Shown here piece by piece: positions 19,240-29,250 of a stretch of DNA of 64,000 nt (its first letter is position 1; each line of letters starts with the position of its first letter). Made by a program: the position numbers and the translations under genes. Origin of the DNA: Pantoea sp. IMH (GTDB lineage Bacteria; Pseudomonadota; Gammaproteobacteria; Enterobacterales; Enterobacteriaceae); NCBI RefSeq assembly GCF_000599885.1, contig NZ_JFGT01000006.1, positions 186,001-250,000 on the forward strand, written 5' to 3'. The notes below the pieces were generated by a model. The model did no database searches. It was not told where the DNA came from and worked only from the letters and a program-made list of their open reading frames with translations.

Positions 19240-19290
19240 CGTCTTGCCTCTGTCTTGCCTTAAAGCGCGCAGTTTATCAAAGATTGACGC

Positions 19291-19323
19291 CACAAAAAAA
19301 TAAAGCCCCGCAAGCGGGGCTTT
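19291..19323 (-). terminator. terminator of yccA
   Basis: On the minus strand the stem AAAGCCCCGC / GCGGGGCTTT is followed by TATTTTTTT. It lies directly after the yccA stop. Confidence 0.9.
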
Positions 19324-19339
19324 AAAATAGCGCGTCAGA

Positions 19340-19996
19340 TTAGTTGCTGCGTGACATGCCAAGGATGCTCAGCAGGCTGATGAAGATGTTATAGATTGAA
19401 ACATACAGGCTGACCGTAGCACGGATGTAGTTGGTTTCACCACCGTGAATGATGTTGCTGGTTTCCCACAGAATGGCACCGGAGGAGAACAATACAAACA
19501 TCACGCTAATCGCCAGATGCAACGCCGGGATCTGCAGGAAAATGTTAGCCACGACTGCCACCAGCAGGACAACGAAGCCGGCCATCATCATGCCGCCCAG
19601 GAAAGACATATCCTTGCGGGTAGTCAGCACATAGGCTGAACAGCAGAAGAACACCAGCGCGGTACCGCCAAGCGCCAGACCTATTACGTCACCCATTCCG
19701 GCGGAAAGCAGCGAGTTCAGGATCGGGCCGAGCGAATAACCCAAAAAGCCGGTAAAGGCAAAGGCGGCCAGAATACCTGCCGGGCTGTTGGCAAGGCGAT
19801 AGGTCAGAAACATCAAGCCATAAAAACCGACCAGCATGATAATCAGACCCGGTGCCGGCAAGGCAAAAACGGTACTGAGCGTGGCAGTCAGCGCGGAAAA
19901 AGCCAGCGTTAACCCCAACAGGAAATAGGTATTACGCAGCACCTTGTGGGTGGCGATTAACGAGCTTTCGCGGGTGGTATAAGCGATGCGATCCAT
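19340..19996 (-). CDS. yccA: FtsH modulator YccA (Bax inhibitor-1 family)
   Basis: YccA is a seven-helix inner-membrane protein of the BI-1/TMBIM family. It interacts with, and is degraded by, FtsH, and protects SecY from FtsH when translocons jam. The protein is 218 residues with nearly continuous hydrophobic helices. Conserved stretches are [34 protein letters not shown] and the C-terminal [17 protein letters not shown]. The start at 19996 (MDRIAYTT) has GAGAGGC ahead. Confidence 0.95.
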   Translation of the reverse strand: MDRIAYTTRESSLIATHKVLRNTYFLLGLTLAFSALTATLSTVFALPAPGLIIMLVGFYGLMFLTYRLANSPAGILAAFAFTGFLGYSLGPILNSLLSAGMGDVIGLALGGTALVFFCCSAYVLTTRKDMSFLGGMMMAGFVVLLVAVVANIFLQIPALHLAISVMFVLFSSGAILWETSNIIHGGETNYIRATVSLYVSIYNIFISLLSILGMSRSN

Positions 19997-20213
19997 AAAA
20001 ATGCCTCTCAGGGTCACCAAATTAGCTGTGAGAATAGGGAAGGGAACGAAGCGGGGAAAGGCGTTTTACCCTTCTTTACGCGTTAAGCCGCTGTTTGAAT
20101 GAGCAAGCTGGCGAAATTTGCGCCGGTTAACTGCGTGATGGCTATTTTTAAGGCAACTGATTCAAAAGCCACTTTACTTCGTCCGGGAGGATGATTATAG
20201 TGCGCCTCATTGC

Positions 20214-20301
<88 letters not shown>

Positions 20302-20310
20302 TCGAATTTA

Positions 20311-20340
20311 ACGGGTCAGCGAAAGCTGGCCCGTTTTCGT
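20311..20340 (+). terminator. terminator after the first tRNA-Ser
   Basis: The stem ACGGGTCAGC / GCTGGCCCGT, with one G-U pair, closes a GAAA loop and is followed by TTTCGTTTC. Confidence 0.85.
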
Positions 20341-20520
20341 TTCTTTCCCTCCAACGCATTTCCCCGCTGACACCGCATTCACGAAAAAATCCTCATAAAA
20401 GCGCATAATTTCAACAAAATAGATAAATTAATGCTTGGCAAGCGTCGCGCCTTCTCCTATACTGTGCGCCATCAGTTGTTCAGCTTGCTTTGAAAAAACA
20501 GCGGTGTGATTGATACGTGC

Positions 20521-20608
<88 letters not shown>

Positions 20609-20617
20609 TCAAATTTA

Positions 20618-20645
20618 ACGGGTCGGCAATTGCCGGCCCGTTTTG
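20618..20645 (+). terminator. terminator after the second tRNA-Ser
   Basis: The stem ACGGGTCGGCA / TGCCGGCCCGT has a very short loop and is followed by TTTTGCTTTC. Confidence 0.85.
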
Positions 20646-20879
20646 CTTTCTGCCACGCCTGCGCTACTGCACGATATAACCCACAAACTCTTCAGAAACA
20701 TCTCTTTACTTATCAAACTCATGATGCCTCTCTCTCGCAAAAGCGGTAGTCTGCTATAGTCTTTTCATACCTTGCTGCGCCTGCCTCTCTCGGGATGTAT
20801 CGCTGCGCAGCTATGCGTGTTACTGAGCATCACCCTTCAGTGGCTGGATGGTATCTCCTTGAATCAATGGAATAAACAT

Positions 20880-22502
20880 ATGATCAGAAAATTTAGTCTC
20901 TGCGCGTTAGCGGTTTGCTCTGTGCTGCCTGGCGTTTCTGCCTGGGCGGCAGATGACAACTACCAGCTTGAGCAGGTATTAATGATGAGCCGCCACAATC
21001 TGCGTGCACCGCTGGCCGATAACGGTAGCGTACTGGGACAGGCGACCAGTAAGACGTGGCCCGCGTGGGATGTGCCGGGAGGCCATTTGACCACGAAAGG
21101 CGGCGTGCTCGAAGTGTATATGGGACACTACACTCGCGAATGGCTGGCCCAGCAGGGTTTGATCAAAGCGGGTGAATGTCCTTCCAGTGACGCTATCTAC
21201 GCCTATGCCAACAGCCTCCAGCGTACGGTAGCCACGGCGCAGTACTTTATTACAGGCGCTTTCCCGGGCTGCGACATTCCTGTTTCACATCAGGATGAGA
21301 TGGGCACCATGGATCCGGTCTTTAACCCCATCATTACCGACGAGAGTGAAGCCTTTAATCAGCAAGCGCTGACCGCGATGAACAGCGCCAGTGAAAAGCT
21401 GAGCCTTAAGCCGGCGTTCCAGCGGCTGGAAAAGATTATCGATTATAAAAATTCGCCCGCCTGTAAGGAAAATAAACAGTGCGATCTTTCCAGCGGCAAT
21501 CTGAATAAGTTCAGCGCGGAAAAGGGTAAAGAGCCAGGCGTTTCTGGCCCGCTGAAGGTGGGCAACTCGCTGGTCGATGCCTTTACGCTGCAATATTATG
21601 AAGGGCTGCCGATGGAGCAGGTCGCCTGGGGACAGATTAAAACCCCGGAACAGTGGAAGATGCTGTCAGCCATTAAAAATGGCTATCAGGATACGCTCTT
21701 TACGTCGCCTGAAGTCGCGCGTGACGTTGCCGCGCCGCTGGTTGATTATATCCGCAGCCTGCTGGTGGATGAAGATAAAGCCAGCGCGCCTAAGGTCACG
21801 CTGATGGTCGGTCATGATTCTAATATCGCTTCTCTGCTGACGGCGCTCGATTTTAAAGATTACGAGCTGCCTGAACAGAATGAACGTACGCCTATTGGCG
21901 GAATGATTCAGTTCCAGCGCTGGCACGATAAGAAAAACGATCGTGAACTGGTGAAAGTGGAATATGTTTATCAGAGCAGCACGCAACTGCGTGAAGCAAC
22001 GCCGCTTTCCCTGAAAACCCCGCCCAAACGCGTCACGCTGACGATGAATGGCTGCCAGACCGATGCTAACGGCTTCTGCCCCTGGGATCAGTTCACCCAG
22101 GTGCTGAATAAAGCGATCCAGGGAACGCCTCTCGCAGCGAAAGTTGCACAGCCAGCCGCACCGGTACCCGCTGCAGAAGAGAAAGTCTCTACGGCAGAAC
22201 AGGCGGCGATGAATAAGGCTAAAGCCGATCAGGCGGCGGCAGATAAAGCCGCTCAGGCGAAGGCCTCAGCCGAAAAAGCGGCGGCAGATAAAGCGGCTGC
22301 TGAACAGGCTGCCAGAGAGAAAGCGGCGGCGGATAAAGCAGTGAAAGAACAGGCGCTGGCGGAAAAAAAGGCGACCGGAGAGTCAGCTAAAGCGGCAGAG
22401 GAAAAGAGGGGAACTGAAGCGCCCAAAGCAGCAGACGACGCGCAGAAAGAGAATGCGACAACGACGACGCCTGCAAAGGCTGAGGAACCTGCAGCGCCCT
22501 GA
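20880..22502 (+). CDS. agp: periplasmic glucose-1-phosphatase Agp with Ala/Lys-rich C-terminal extension
   Basis: A histidine acid phosphatase that scavenges glucose from glucose-1-phosphate in the periplasm. The signal peptide ends near residue 23 (VSAWA), the catalytic motif RHNLRAP is at residues 38-44, and the proton-donor motif is [10 protein letters not shown]. Residues 1 to about 414 align end to end with E. coli Agp (413 residues), finishing at VLNKAIQ. The frame then continues for 126 residues of Ala, Lys, Glu, Asp and Gln, with repeats such as [13 protein letters not shown] and a Thr/Pro-rich end. This resembles the helical stalk of TolA. The start at 20880 (MIRKFSL) is chosen because it begins the signal peptide; the frame is open further upstream. 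A strong terminator follows. Catalytic function is secure; the role of the tail is unknown. Confidence 0.93.
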   Translation: MIRKFSLCALAVCSVLPGVSAWAADDNYQLEQVLMMSRHNLRAPLADNGSVLGQATSKTWPAWDVPGGHLTTKGGVLEVYMGHYTREWLAQQGLIKAGECPSSDAIYAYANSLQRTVATAQYFITGAFPGCDIPVSHQDEMGTMDPVFNPIITDESEAFNQQALTAMNSASEKLSLKPAFQRLEKIIDYKNSPACKENKQCDLSSGNLNKFSAEKGKEPGVSGPLKVGNSLVDAFTLQYYEGLPMEQVAWGQIKTPEQWKMLSAIKNGYQDTLFTSPEVARDVAAPLVDYIRSLLVDEDKASAPKVTLMVGHDSNIASLLTALDFKDYELPEQNERTPIGGMIQFQRWHDKKNDRELVKVEYVYQSSTQLREATPLSLKTPPKRVTLTMNGCQTDANGFCPWDQFTQVLNKAIQGTPLAAKVAQPAAPVPAAEEKVSTAEQAAMNKAKADQAAADKAAQAKASAEKAAADKAAAEQAAREKAAADKAVKEQALAEKKATGESAKAAEEKRGTEAPKAADDAQKENATTTTPAKAEEPAAP

Positions 22503-22533
22503 CAGAGGACCGGGTATTCAGAGAGTCACAGAA

Positions 22534-22559
22534 AAAGGCCGGATATTCCGGCCTTTTTT
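22534..22559. terminator. bidirectional terminator after agp
   Basis: The perfect 10-bp stem AAAGGCCGGA / TCCGGCCTTT closes a TAT loop, with T runs on both strands. It lies between agp and the convergent aldehyde dehydrogenase gene. Confidence 0.92.
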
Positions 22560-22609
22560 GTATCAGAACCTCCACTGAGCAGCGGTGGCAATGAAGCTCT
22601 GTTGACGCT

Positions 22610-23983
22610 TTACTCGCCGCTAACCACAACCAGTTTCTGGTTGACGAACTCTTTGATGCCAAGATCGGAGAGTTCACGGCCATAACCCGAGCGTTTCACG
22701 CCGCCAAAGGGCAGTTCCGCAGAAGTATCGCTGGCAGAGTTGATATAGACCATACCGGTTTCAATGCGCGACGCCATTTTTTTACCCCGTTCAATATTGC
22801 GGGTAAAAATAGCACCGCCCAGGCCGTAATGAGAGTCGTTCGCCAGGCTGACCGCTTCATCATCATCTTTCACCACGTAGATCTGTGCCACGGGACCAAA
22901 AAACTCCTCAAACCAGGCCGGATTATCGCGGGTAATATTGGTCAGGATGGTCGGCTCAAAGAAACAGCCTTCGCCATCAATCGCCTTACCGCCAAGGTGG
23001 AGCTTCGCGCCTTTAGCAACGGCGCTGTCAACCTGCTTCACCAGCGTATCGCGGGCGCTGGCTGATGACAGTGGGCCGAGCGTGGTGCTTTCATCCAGCG
23101 GATCGCCCGTTTTGATTTCACGGAAGGCCTGGGTAAATTTTTCCAGAAACGCATCTGCAACGCTCTCGTGTAGAATAAAACGCTTGGCCGCCGTACAGAC
23201 CTGCCCACAGTTGCTGAGGCGGGCACCCACACCAGCTTTCACTGCCTTCTCGAGATCGCAATCATCAAGCACGACGAATACATCATTACCCCCCAGCTCA
23301 AGGGTGGTTTTCTTCAGGTATTTCCCCGCCTGCTGAGCAACTGCACTACCGGCACGTTCAGAACCGGTCAACGCTGCGCCCTGGACGCGATCGTCAGCAA
23401 TAAGTGAGGCAATCTGATCGCTGCTCACAAAAAGGTTCGTCCAGGCACCTTCCGGCGCGCCTGCTTCACGTACCAGTTCTTCGAAGAGCGTCGCACAGTG
23501 CGGCACGTTCGCAGCATGTTTCGCCAGCACAGGATTACCCGCTGCCAGATTGGGCGCAAGAACACGCATCAGCTGATAGTAGGGGAAGTTCCAGGGTTCC
23601 ACGGCAACCAGTACGCCGATAGGGTGGTTTTCGACCCAGGCCTCACCCAGTTCGCTTGGGTAAGGGGTTGGTGCGAGAAAGCGCTCGGCATTCTCAGCAT
23701 AGTAACGGGCGATTTGGGCACAAAGTTGTACTTCGCCACGGCTCTGGTTAATCAGTTTACCCATCTCAATGCTGGCTGTCTTAGCGAGCTCTTCGACGCG
23801 GCTGTCGATAAGGTCGGCCATCTTCTTCAGCACCTGCAGGCGGGGCTGAATGGGCCCTTTTGACCAGTCGGAATGATAGAGGTCGTCCGCGGTTGCAAGC
23901 GCTTTTTCGACGTCGGCCTCACTGTGATCCTGCCAGTTTTTGATGAGTTTATTATTTGCCGGATTAATTGTCTGATAAGACAT
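22610..23983 (-). CDS. NAD(P)-dependent succinate-semialdehyde-type aldehyde dehydrogenase (Sad-like)
   Basis: A 457-residue aldehyde dehydrogenase. The cofactor and catalytic elements are present: EPWNFPYYQLMRVLAPNLAAGN, the general base Glu in LELGGND, the nucleophile Cys in NCGQVCTAAKRF, and EEFFGPV. Length and sequence resemble E. coli Sad (YneI), which oxidises succinate semialdehyde with NAD, more than GabD. The substrate is inferred from similarity only. The Met at 23983 (MSYQTINP) is used because AGGAG lies 7 bases upstream. It does not belong to the E. coli agp-wrbA neighbourhood, so it marks a local rearrangement. Confidence 0.85.
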   Translation of the reverse strand: MSYQTINPANNKLIKNWQDHSEADVEKALATADDLYHSDWSKGPIQPRLQVLKKMADLIDSRVEELAKTASIEMGKLINQSRGEVQLCAQIARYYAENAERFLAPTPYPSELGEAWVENHPIGVLVAVEPWNFPYYQLMRVLAPNLAAGNPVLAKHAANVPHCATLFEELVREAGAPEGAWTNLFVSSDQIASLIADDRVQGAALTGSERAGSAVAQQAGKYLKKTTLELGGNDVFVVLDDCDLEKAVKAGVGARLSNCGQVCTAAKRFILHESVADAFLEKFTQAFREIKTGDPLDESTTLGPLSSASARDTLVKQVDSAVAKGAKLHLGGKAIDGEGCFFEPTILTNITRDNPAWFEEFFGPVAQIYVVKDDDEAVSLANDSHYGLGGAIFTRNIERGKKMASRIETGMVYINSASDTSAELPFGGVKRSGYGRELSDLGIKEFVNQKLVVVSGE

Positions 23984-24112
23984 ACTGCACTCCTTTTGGG
24001 ACAACGGCCTGACTGTCAGGCTTAAAACACATAGACTTAAGCGTAGTAGACGTCATGCCGGTTTCACAACGTGACTACCGATGCGATAACTCCTAATCCG
24101 TAACAGGGGCAT

Positions 24113-24140
24113 AAAAAAAGGGCAGGTTTCCCCGCCCTGA
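24113..24140 (-). terminator. terminator of the wrbA-yccJ operon
   Basis: On the minus strand AGGGCGGG pairs with CCTGCCCT around a small loop and is followed by TTTTTTT. It lies just after yccJ. Confidence 0.8.
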
Positions 24141-24154
24141 GGCTGCTGCGTTTA

Positions 24155-24385
24155 CTAAACGTTTTTACGCTCGACAACCTTGTTATCCCAGGTCAAAACG
24201 TCCTTATCGGTTTTATCGAAGGCACGAAACAGCACCTCATCATTTCCCTGCTGAGCCCAGATTTCTTCAGCAAGTTTCTCATCGTAGTTGGCTACTTCGA
24301 AAATGGCTTCAGCGATTTCAGGTGAGGTGGCGCGAATGCTGGCCCACTCGCCGACGTGATGGTTTTTAGCTTGTTGCGTTGTCAT
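24155..24385 (-). CDS. yccJ: conserved small protein YccJ
   Basis: A 76-residue acidic soluble protein of the YccJ family (core [22 protein letters not shown], ending DNKVVE). It follows wrbA by 21 bases, and the two genes form the conserved wrbA-yccJ operon, which is stationary-phase induced in E. coli. There are no membrane segments or signal peptide. Function unknown. Confidence 0.93.
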   Translation of the reverse strand: MTTQQAKNHHVGEWASIRATSPEIAEAIFEVANYDEKLAEEIWAQQGNDEVLFRAFDKTDKDVLTWDNKVVERKNV

Positions 24386-24406
24386 AGTGTTCTCCTGTAA
24401 ACAAGG

Positions 24407-25006
24407 TTATCCGTTAAGCTTTACAGCCAGGCCTGCGACGTGCTCGCCCTGAAAGCGGGCGATTTCCAGTTCAGCTTCGCTGGGTTGACGGGAACCGTCG
24501 CCGCCAGCAAGTGTGGTGGCACCATAAGGTGTTCCGCCGCGAACTTCAGAAATATCAAAGAGTGCTTTGGCGCCATAGCCTATTGGCACAATAATCATGC
24601 CGTGGTGAGCCAGGGTGGTCCAGGTTGAGGTGATCGTCTGTTCCTGTCCGCCGCCGGTGCCGGTTGAGGCGAAAACGCTGGCTAATTTGCCGTAAAGTGC
24701 ACCCGACGCCCACAGCCCGCCAGTCCGGTCAAGAAACGTCCGCATCTGTCCGGACATGTTGCCAAAGCGCGTTGGCGTACCAAACAAAATCGCATCATAG
24801 TGTGGCAGTTCGTCAGGCGTAGCCTGTTCGGCAGGTTGATTGGTCTTGCCGCCAACCTGAGCGAAGCGTTCGGGATCCATTGTCTCCGGCACGCGTTTAA
24901 TCGTCACTTCAGCGCCATCAACGCGACGCGCACCTTCGGCAACCGCATTTGCCATCGTCTCTATATGTCCATACATGGAATAGTAGAGCACTAAAATTTT
25001 CGCCAT
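24407..25006 (-). CDS. wrbA: NAD(P)H:quinone oxidoreductase WrbA
   Basis: A flavodoxin-like FMN enzyme that reduces quinones by two electrons and limits redox cycling. The 199-residue protein begins [19 protein letters not shown] (phosphate-binding loop of the flavodoxin fold). It retains [19 protein letters not shown], the family insert, and the GGGQEQTI region. The frame opens upstream at 25060, but the Met at 25006 is the family start and has GGAG 7 bases ahead. First gene of the operon with yccJ. Confidence 0.96.
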   Translation of the reverse strand: MAKILVLYYSMYGHIETMANAVAEGARRVDGAEVTIKRVPETMDPERFAQVGGKTNQPAEQATPDELPHYDAILFGTPTRFGNMSGQMRTFLDRTGGLWASGALYGKLASVFASTGTGGGQEQTITSTWTTLAHHGMIIVPIGYGAKALFDISEVRGGTPYGATTLAGGDGSRQPSEAELEIARFQGEHVAGLAVKLNG

Positions 25007-25086
25007 TCCTTCACTCCATGAGTCCGTTATCTCGATCAAACAGTCAGCCTGGCTATTCATATTAGTGAAAGCCGCCGGGCCAGTAC

Positions 25087-25197
25087 TTAAGGGTTTTTCG
25101 TAGGTTGAGATGGCACCTTCGGTGGCATCTTGTCACCCGATTCGGGCGCTTTATGCGGGTCGTCTTTAGCGCCAGAGCGCTTTTCTGCGTCAGTCAT
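25087..25197 (-). CDS. tiny unrecognised protein (36 residues)
   Basis: A short frame runs from the ATG at 25197 to the TAA at 25087, with AGGAG 7 bases upstream. The peptide starts [20 protein letters not shown] and is very hydrophilic, rich in Lys, Asp, Pro and Ser, with no membrane segment; it is probably disordered. It sits upstream of wrbA on the same strand, 80 bases away, and divergent from ymdF, so it might share stationary-phase control with these genes. I do not recognise a family. The evidence is the ribosome-binding site, the amino-acid composition and the lack of any other gene in the gap. Confidence 0.55.
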   Translation of the reverse strand: MTDAEKRSGAKDDPHKAPESGDKMPPKVPSQPTKNP

Positions 25198-25526
25198 CAG
25201 TTGCTCCTGCTTAGGTCGTCAGTTTTCGCCGGAAAGGTAATTATAGAAGAGAGGGAATAGCTTGCAGCAGACAAGGCTGGATTTTCTGTTTATCTGACCT
25301 CTTTTGGTTATAGGTTTCTGAATAATAGTTTAGAAAAAATAATGTTATCCTTCAGCCGCTTCACCGCACTTTTTCAGCGGCATTAAGAAAAAATTAGCAG
25401 TTGCTGCGGCGTAAACTATGCTTAATTACGTAGCTGCCCGTGAATAGCAGCTGCGCTTAACCCTCACCATTTTGGTGTAAAAATGCCCGAAAGCAGTATG
25501 GTGGCTTAACTATTTGGAGGTTGAAA
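25198..25526. other. intergenic region upstream of ymdF
   Basis: This 329-base stretch is AT-rich in its middle and should hold the promoter of ymdF and that of the small minus-strand gene. I see no further gene, clear operator or RNA gene in it. Confidence 0.6.
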
Positions 25527-25703
25527 ATGGCAGAGCATCGTGGTGGATCTGGAAATTTCGCTGAAGATCGTAAAAGAGCATCAGAAGCTGGCCGAAAGGG
25601 CGGTAAAGTCAGCGGGGGGAATTTTAAGAATGACCCTCAACGGGCTTCCGAGGCAGGAGAAAAAGGTGGGCGTAACAGTCGTGGAAGCCGCGAGCAAACC
25701 TGA
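25527..25703 (+). CDS. ymdF: KGG-repeat stress protein YmdF
   Basis: A 58-residue protein made of KGG-type repeats (RASEAGRKGGK, RASEAGEKGGR), close to E. coli YmdF. The family includes general-stress proteins such as B. subtilis GsiB and the E. coli YciG and YmdF proteins; YciG-type members are RpoS dependent. It has no membrane segment and is glycine-rich and probably disordered. The ATG at 25527 follows TTGGAGG directly at 7-base spacing; a TTG at 25521 is less likely. Confidence 0.93.
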   Translation: MAEHRGGSGNFAEDRKRASEAGRKGGKVSGGNFKNDPQRASEAGEKGGRNSRGSREQT

Positions 25704-25830
25704 TTACTCGTATCGCTGCGGCAAATCTGTGCTCACGCCGCCGGGGAAGACCCGGCGGTAACCTATTCTTAGTTGACCTGCATGTTAACCCTCTGCACAC
25801 TAGCGCAAATTTTTCCGATCCGGCTTTCTC

Positions 25831-26754
25831 ATGTCTGCTTTTACCCGTTATAAACTCACCTTCACCCGTCAGGAGCTCGTCCTCGTTTTTATCACCATGA
25901 TCTGGGGTGGAACGTTTCTGGCGGTTCATCATGCCATGACCGTTAGCGGACCCTTCTTTTTTGTTGGAACTCGCTTTGCAACCGCAGCGCTACTTCTGGC
26001 TCTTTTTTCATGGCGCTCTCTGCGTGGCCTGACCCGGAGAGAACTAAAGGCAGGCGCGCTGATTGGGCTGGCTATCGGTTGCGGCTATGGCCTGCAAACC
26101 TGGGGGATGCAGACTATCAGCAGCAGTAAATCGGCATTTATCACCGCGCTGTATGTGCCGCTGGTGCCGCTTTTACAGTGGATATTTCTTGGCCGCTTAC
26201 CGGGAGTAATGGCCTGGATCGGCATCCTGCTCGCATTTAGCGGTCTGATGCTACTGGCGGGACCGGAAAGTGGATCGCTGGCCTTTAACGCCGGCGAACT
26301 GGCCACGCTGCTCAGCACGCTGGCTATTGCGGCGGAAATTATCCTCATCAGCGCCTGTGCGGGAAAGGTGGACGTTAAAAGAGTGACCGTTGTGCAACTG
26401 GCTGTCGCGTCGATCTTCGCTTTCGCCCTGATGGGGCCTAACGGCGAGTCGGTGCCCGCATTCTCACCTTATCTGCTGGTAAGCGCTGTTGGACTGGGCA
26501 TCGCCAGCGCCATTATTCAGGTGACCATGAACTGGGCGCAGCGCAGCGTCTCTCCCACAAGGGCGACGGTCATCTATGCGGGAGAGCCGGTCTGGGCTGG
26601 GATTGTGGGCCGGATTGCCGGTGAGCGTCTGCCCGCCGTGGCGCTTTTGGGCGGTGCGTTGATCGTGGCGGGAGTTGTCGTCAGTGAGTTAAAGCTCAGG
26701 CGCAAAAACAGGGCAAAGAGAGATCCTTCGCCCCAGAAGGGTGAAGTTAACTAG
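25831..26754 (+). CDS. EamA-family (DMT) transporter
   Basis: A 307-residue protein of the drug/metabolite transporter superfamily with ten predicted helices in two EamA repeats, for example FITMIWGGTFLAVHHAM in the first and PTRATVIYAGEPVWAGIVG in the second. The substrate is unknown; relatives export amino acids or other metabolites. The 3' end overlaps the convergent rutG stop by 4 bases. It stands alone and does not correspond to a gene at this place in E. coli. Confidence 0.85.
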   Translation: MSAFTRYKLTFTRQELVLVFITMIWGGTFLAVHHAMTVSGPFFFVGTRFATAALLLALFSWRSLRGLTRRELKAGALIGLAIGCGYGLQTWGMQTISSSKSAFITALYVPLVPLLQWIFLGRLPGVMAWIGILLAFSGLMLLAGPESGSLAFNAGELATLLSTLAIAAEIILISACAGKVDVKRVTVVQLAVASIFAFALMGPNGESVPAFSPYLLVSAVGLGIASAIIQVTMNWAQRSVSPTRATVIYAGEPVWAGIVGRIAGERLPAVALLGGALIVAGVVVSELKLRRKNRAKRDPSPQKGEVN

Positions 26755-28076
26755 CTGTCCTGACGTATCACGCTCTGGCTACCCAGGACAGTTGCGCGAC
26801 GGCTGAGGATGGCATTGAGCATAATGGCGCCAAAGGTCGCCGTCCCGATGCCGCCCAGGGTAAAACTGCCGACGGTCAGCGCAAAATCCCCCGCGCCAAG
26901 TACCAGCGTCACCGCCACCATGATCAGATTGCCGTTCTGTCCCAGATCGACATGGTTCTGGAGCCAGATCCGGGCGCCTGCAACCGCAATAAGCCCGAAA
27001 ACAACGATCGAGGCACCGCCAATCACCGGCGCAGGGATCGTCTGGATCAATGCGCCGAATTTAGGCGAAAAGCCGAGCAGGATCGCGATAATCGCCGCCG
27101 CCACAAATACGAGCGTGGAGTAGACTCTGGTTACTGCCATCACCCCAATATTCTCCGCATAGGTAGTGACCCCACTGCCGCCAACGCCGCCAGACAGCAT
27201 CGTCGCCAGGCCGTCTCCCACGAACGCCCGCCCCATATAAGGATCGAGGTTTTTTCCTGTCATTCCCGCAACTGCCTTCAGATGCCCCAGGTTTTCCGCC
27301 ACCAGGATCACCGCTACCGGTGCGATGATAAACATCGCATGGCTGGAGAATGTCGGATGGGTCAGGGTGGGAAGACCAAACCACGGCACGGCGGTGATCG
27401 GGCTGAAATCAACAGGTTTGCCCAGTCCGAGTCCATTCGTCAGCAGCGCATAAATCGCCCAGGCCGCAATCAGCCCAACCAGGATCAGCAGGCGTTGCAC
27501 CATCCCTCGTGTAAATACCGCCACCACACCGATACAAAGTACGGTCATTACGGCTATCCAGCTATCGAACATGGAGGCGGAAACGCTGCGTACGGCGACA
27601 GGAGCAAGGTTCAGACCAATCGCCATCACCACGGCACCAGTTACGACGGGCGGCATCAGCTTTTCAATCCAGCGCGTCCCTGCTTTCATCACAATAAAAC
27701 CAATCAGGGTATAAACCAGGCCACAGGCGATAATGCCACCCAGCGCAACGCTCAGTGCCGGATTAACTCCCTGTCCTGAGTAGCCGGTCACTGCAATCAC
27801 CACGCCGACGAAGGCGGCGCTGGAACCGAGATAGCTGGGTACGCGTCCTCCCGTAATCACAAAGAAGAGCAGGGTGCCGATGCCGGACATCAAAATGGAA
27901 AGGTTAGGATCGAGGCCCATCAGCAGGGGCATCAGCACCGTGGCGCCAAACATGGCGACCGCATGCTGAAGACCCATTATCAGCGTCTGACCCAGCGGTA
28001 GCATTTCATCTGGCGCAACTAAACCTTGTGCTGAGGCCGTCTGTTTACGCCAGTGGGGAAACCAGGAAGTTGCCAT
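26751..28076 (-). CDS. rutG: uracil/pyrimidine permease RutG
   Basis: Last gene of the rut operon: a nucleobase/cation symporter of the NCS2 (uracil/xanthine permease) family that brings pyrimidines across the inner membrane. The 441-residue protein has the usual 14-helix profile, with the signature GGVGGSGVTTYAENIGVMAVTR split around the substrate-binding region. It begins 49 bases after rutF. Confidence 0.95.
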   Translation of the reverse strand: MATSWFPHWRKQTASAQGLVAPDEMLPLGQTLIMGLQHAVAMFGATVLMPLLMGLDPNLSILMSGIGTLLFFVITGGRVPSYLGSSAAFVGVVIAVTGYSGQGVNPALSVALGGIIACGLVYTLIGFIVMKAGTRWIEKLMPPVVTGAVVMAIGLNLAPVAVRSVSASMFDSWIAVMTVLCIGVVAVFTRGMVQRLLILVGLIAAWAIYALLTNGLGLGKPVDFSPITAVPWFGLPTLTHPTFSSHAMFIIAPVAVILVAENLGHLKAVAGMTGKNLDPYMGRAFVGDGLATMLSGGVGGSGVTTYAENIGVMAVTRVYSTLVFVAAAIIAILLGFSPKFGALIQTIPAPVIGGASIVVFGLIAVAGARIWLQNHVDLGQNGNLIMVAVTLVLGAGDFALTVGSFTLGGIGTATFGAIMLNAILSRRATVLGSQSVIRQDS

Positions 28077-28124
28077 CGTCTTCTCCAGAGAAGTGAATAA
28101 AGCAGTAACCGCCGGGGCGGCGCA

Positions 28125-28649
28125 TCAGGCTTCCTGCCGCCTTAAATGATGATATCCGCGATCGAAATAGATCAGGCCATGCGTCTCCTGATTGCATAAA
28201 AGCGCCTGCGCTTCACACACCAAAATGTCATGGGTGCCCACACTCATTACCTGCGTAACAAGGCAGTCAAAAGAGGCAACCGCACCAGTCAGAATAGGGG
28301 AGCCGGTCACCAGCGTTGACCACTCCGCAGCGATAAAGCGTTCTTCCATCGCTGTTTTTCCGCCAAACAGCGCCGAGAGGGTTTCATGTCCGGCCGCCAG
28401 GGTATTTACGCAAAGGCGGCGGTTTGTATTGAAAGTGTCCCACACCGAGGCCGAGCGATTCAGGCAAACCAGCAGCGCAGGCGGCGTATCGGTCACGCTA
28501 CACACCGCAGAAGCGGTGAAACCGGCTCGCCCCGCAGGGCCGTCGGTGGTGATGATATTGACCGCTGCGCCAAGACGGGCCATCGCGTTGCGGTAATCCT
28601 GTTTTTCCACGGTATTTAAAGCGGCAGGCGTTAATGTTGCCAGTGACAT
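28125..28649 (-). CDS. rutF: flavin reductase RutF
   Basis: Supplies reduced FMN to the RutA monooxygenase using NADH. The 174-residue protein has the flavin-reductase-like FMN-binding split-barrel core ([21 protein letters not shown]). The Met at 28649 has AGGGGAAG upstream; the upstream extension of the frame overlaps rutE and is not expected to be used. rutE ends 10 bases before it. Confidence 0.94.
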   Translation of the reverse strand: MSLATLTPAALNTVEKQDYRNAMARLGAAVNIITTDGPAGRAGFTASAVCSVTDTPPALLVCLNRSASVWDTFNTNRRLCVNTLAAGHETLSALFGGKTAMEERFIAAEWSTLVTGSPILTGAVASFDCLVTQVMSVGTHDILVCEAQALLCNQETHGLIYFDRGYHHLRRQEA

Positions 28650-28659
28650 AATCTTCCCC

Positions 28660-29250
28660 TTATTCAAACGTACAGGCGATATCGAAATCGAGCCGTGGCA
28701 GACGGGCGTAAACTTTGGTTGGGTCGCCATAACCGATGTTAATCAACATATTGCTTTTCCAGCCGCTGGCCCCGAAAAAAGCGGCATCAACCGCCTCACG
28801 ATCGAAACCGGACATCGGGCCAGTATCCAGCCCCAGCGCACGGCAGGCGGCAATCAGGTAAGCAGCCTGAAGAGAGCTGTTACGAAAAGTGGTCTCTTCG
28901 GCCAGTGCCGGACTGCTGGTAAACCACACTTTTGCGTCCGCATGGGGAAATAACATGGGAAGCTGTTCATAAAAGGCCGGATCCCAGGCGACGATAGCCG
29001 TAACGGGCGCGGAGAGGGTTTTTTCCAGGTTGCCGCTGGAAAGTGTGGGCTTCAGCTTCGCCTTGCCTGCTTCACTGCTGACAAAAGCAAAGCGGGCAGG
29101 ACTGCAATTGGCTGAGGTTGGCCCCATTTTCAGCAGATCGTAAATCTGCTGGATCTGTTCCCGGCTGACGGGGCGATCCTGCCAGCCGTTGAACGTGCGT
29201 GCAGCAGTAAAAAGAGTTTCCAGCGCGGTTTCATTCAGGGCTTCTGCCAT
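28660..29250 (-). CDS. rutE: malonic semialdehyde reductase RutE
   Basis: Nitroreductase-family enzyme that in the Rut pathway reduces toxic malonic semialdehyde to 3-hydroxypropionate. The 196-residue protein shows the FMN nitroreductase fold motifs [13 protein letters not shown] and [13 protein letters not shown]. Its start overlaps the rutD end by 16 bases, consistent with coupled translation. Confidence 0.95.
   Translation of the reverse strand: MAEALNETALETLFTAARTFNGWQDRPVSREQIQQIYDLLKMGPTSANCSPARFAFVSSEAGKAKLKPTLSSGNLEKTLSAPVTAIVAWDPAFYEQLPMLFPHADAKVWFTSSPALAEETTFRNSSLQAAYLIAACRALGLDTGPMSGFDREAVDAAFFGASGWKSNMLINIGYGDPTKVYARLPRLDFDIACTFE

Noticed and set aside
26952..27779. Long open frame opposite rutG
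   Set aside because: Antisense shadow of a GC-rich transporter gene; composition rich in His, Arg and Asn with no known domain.
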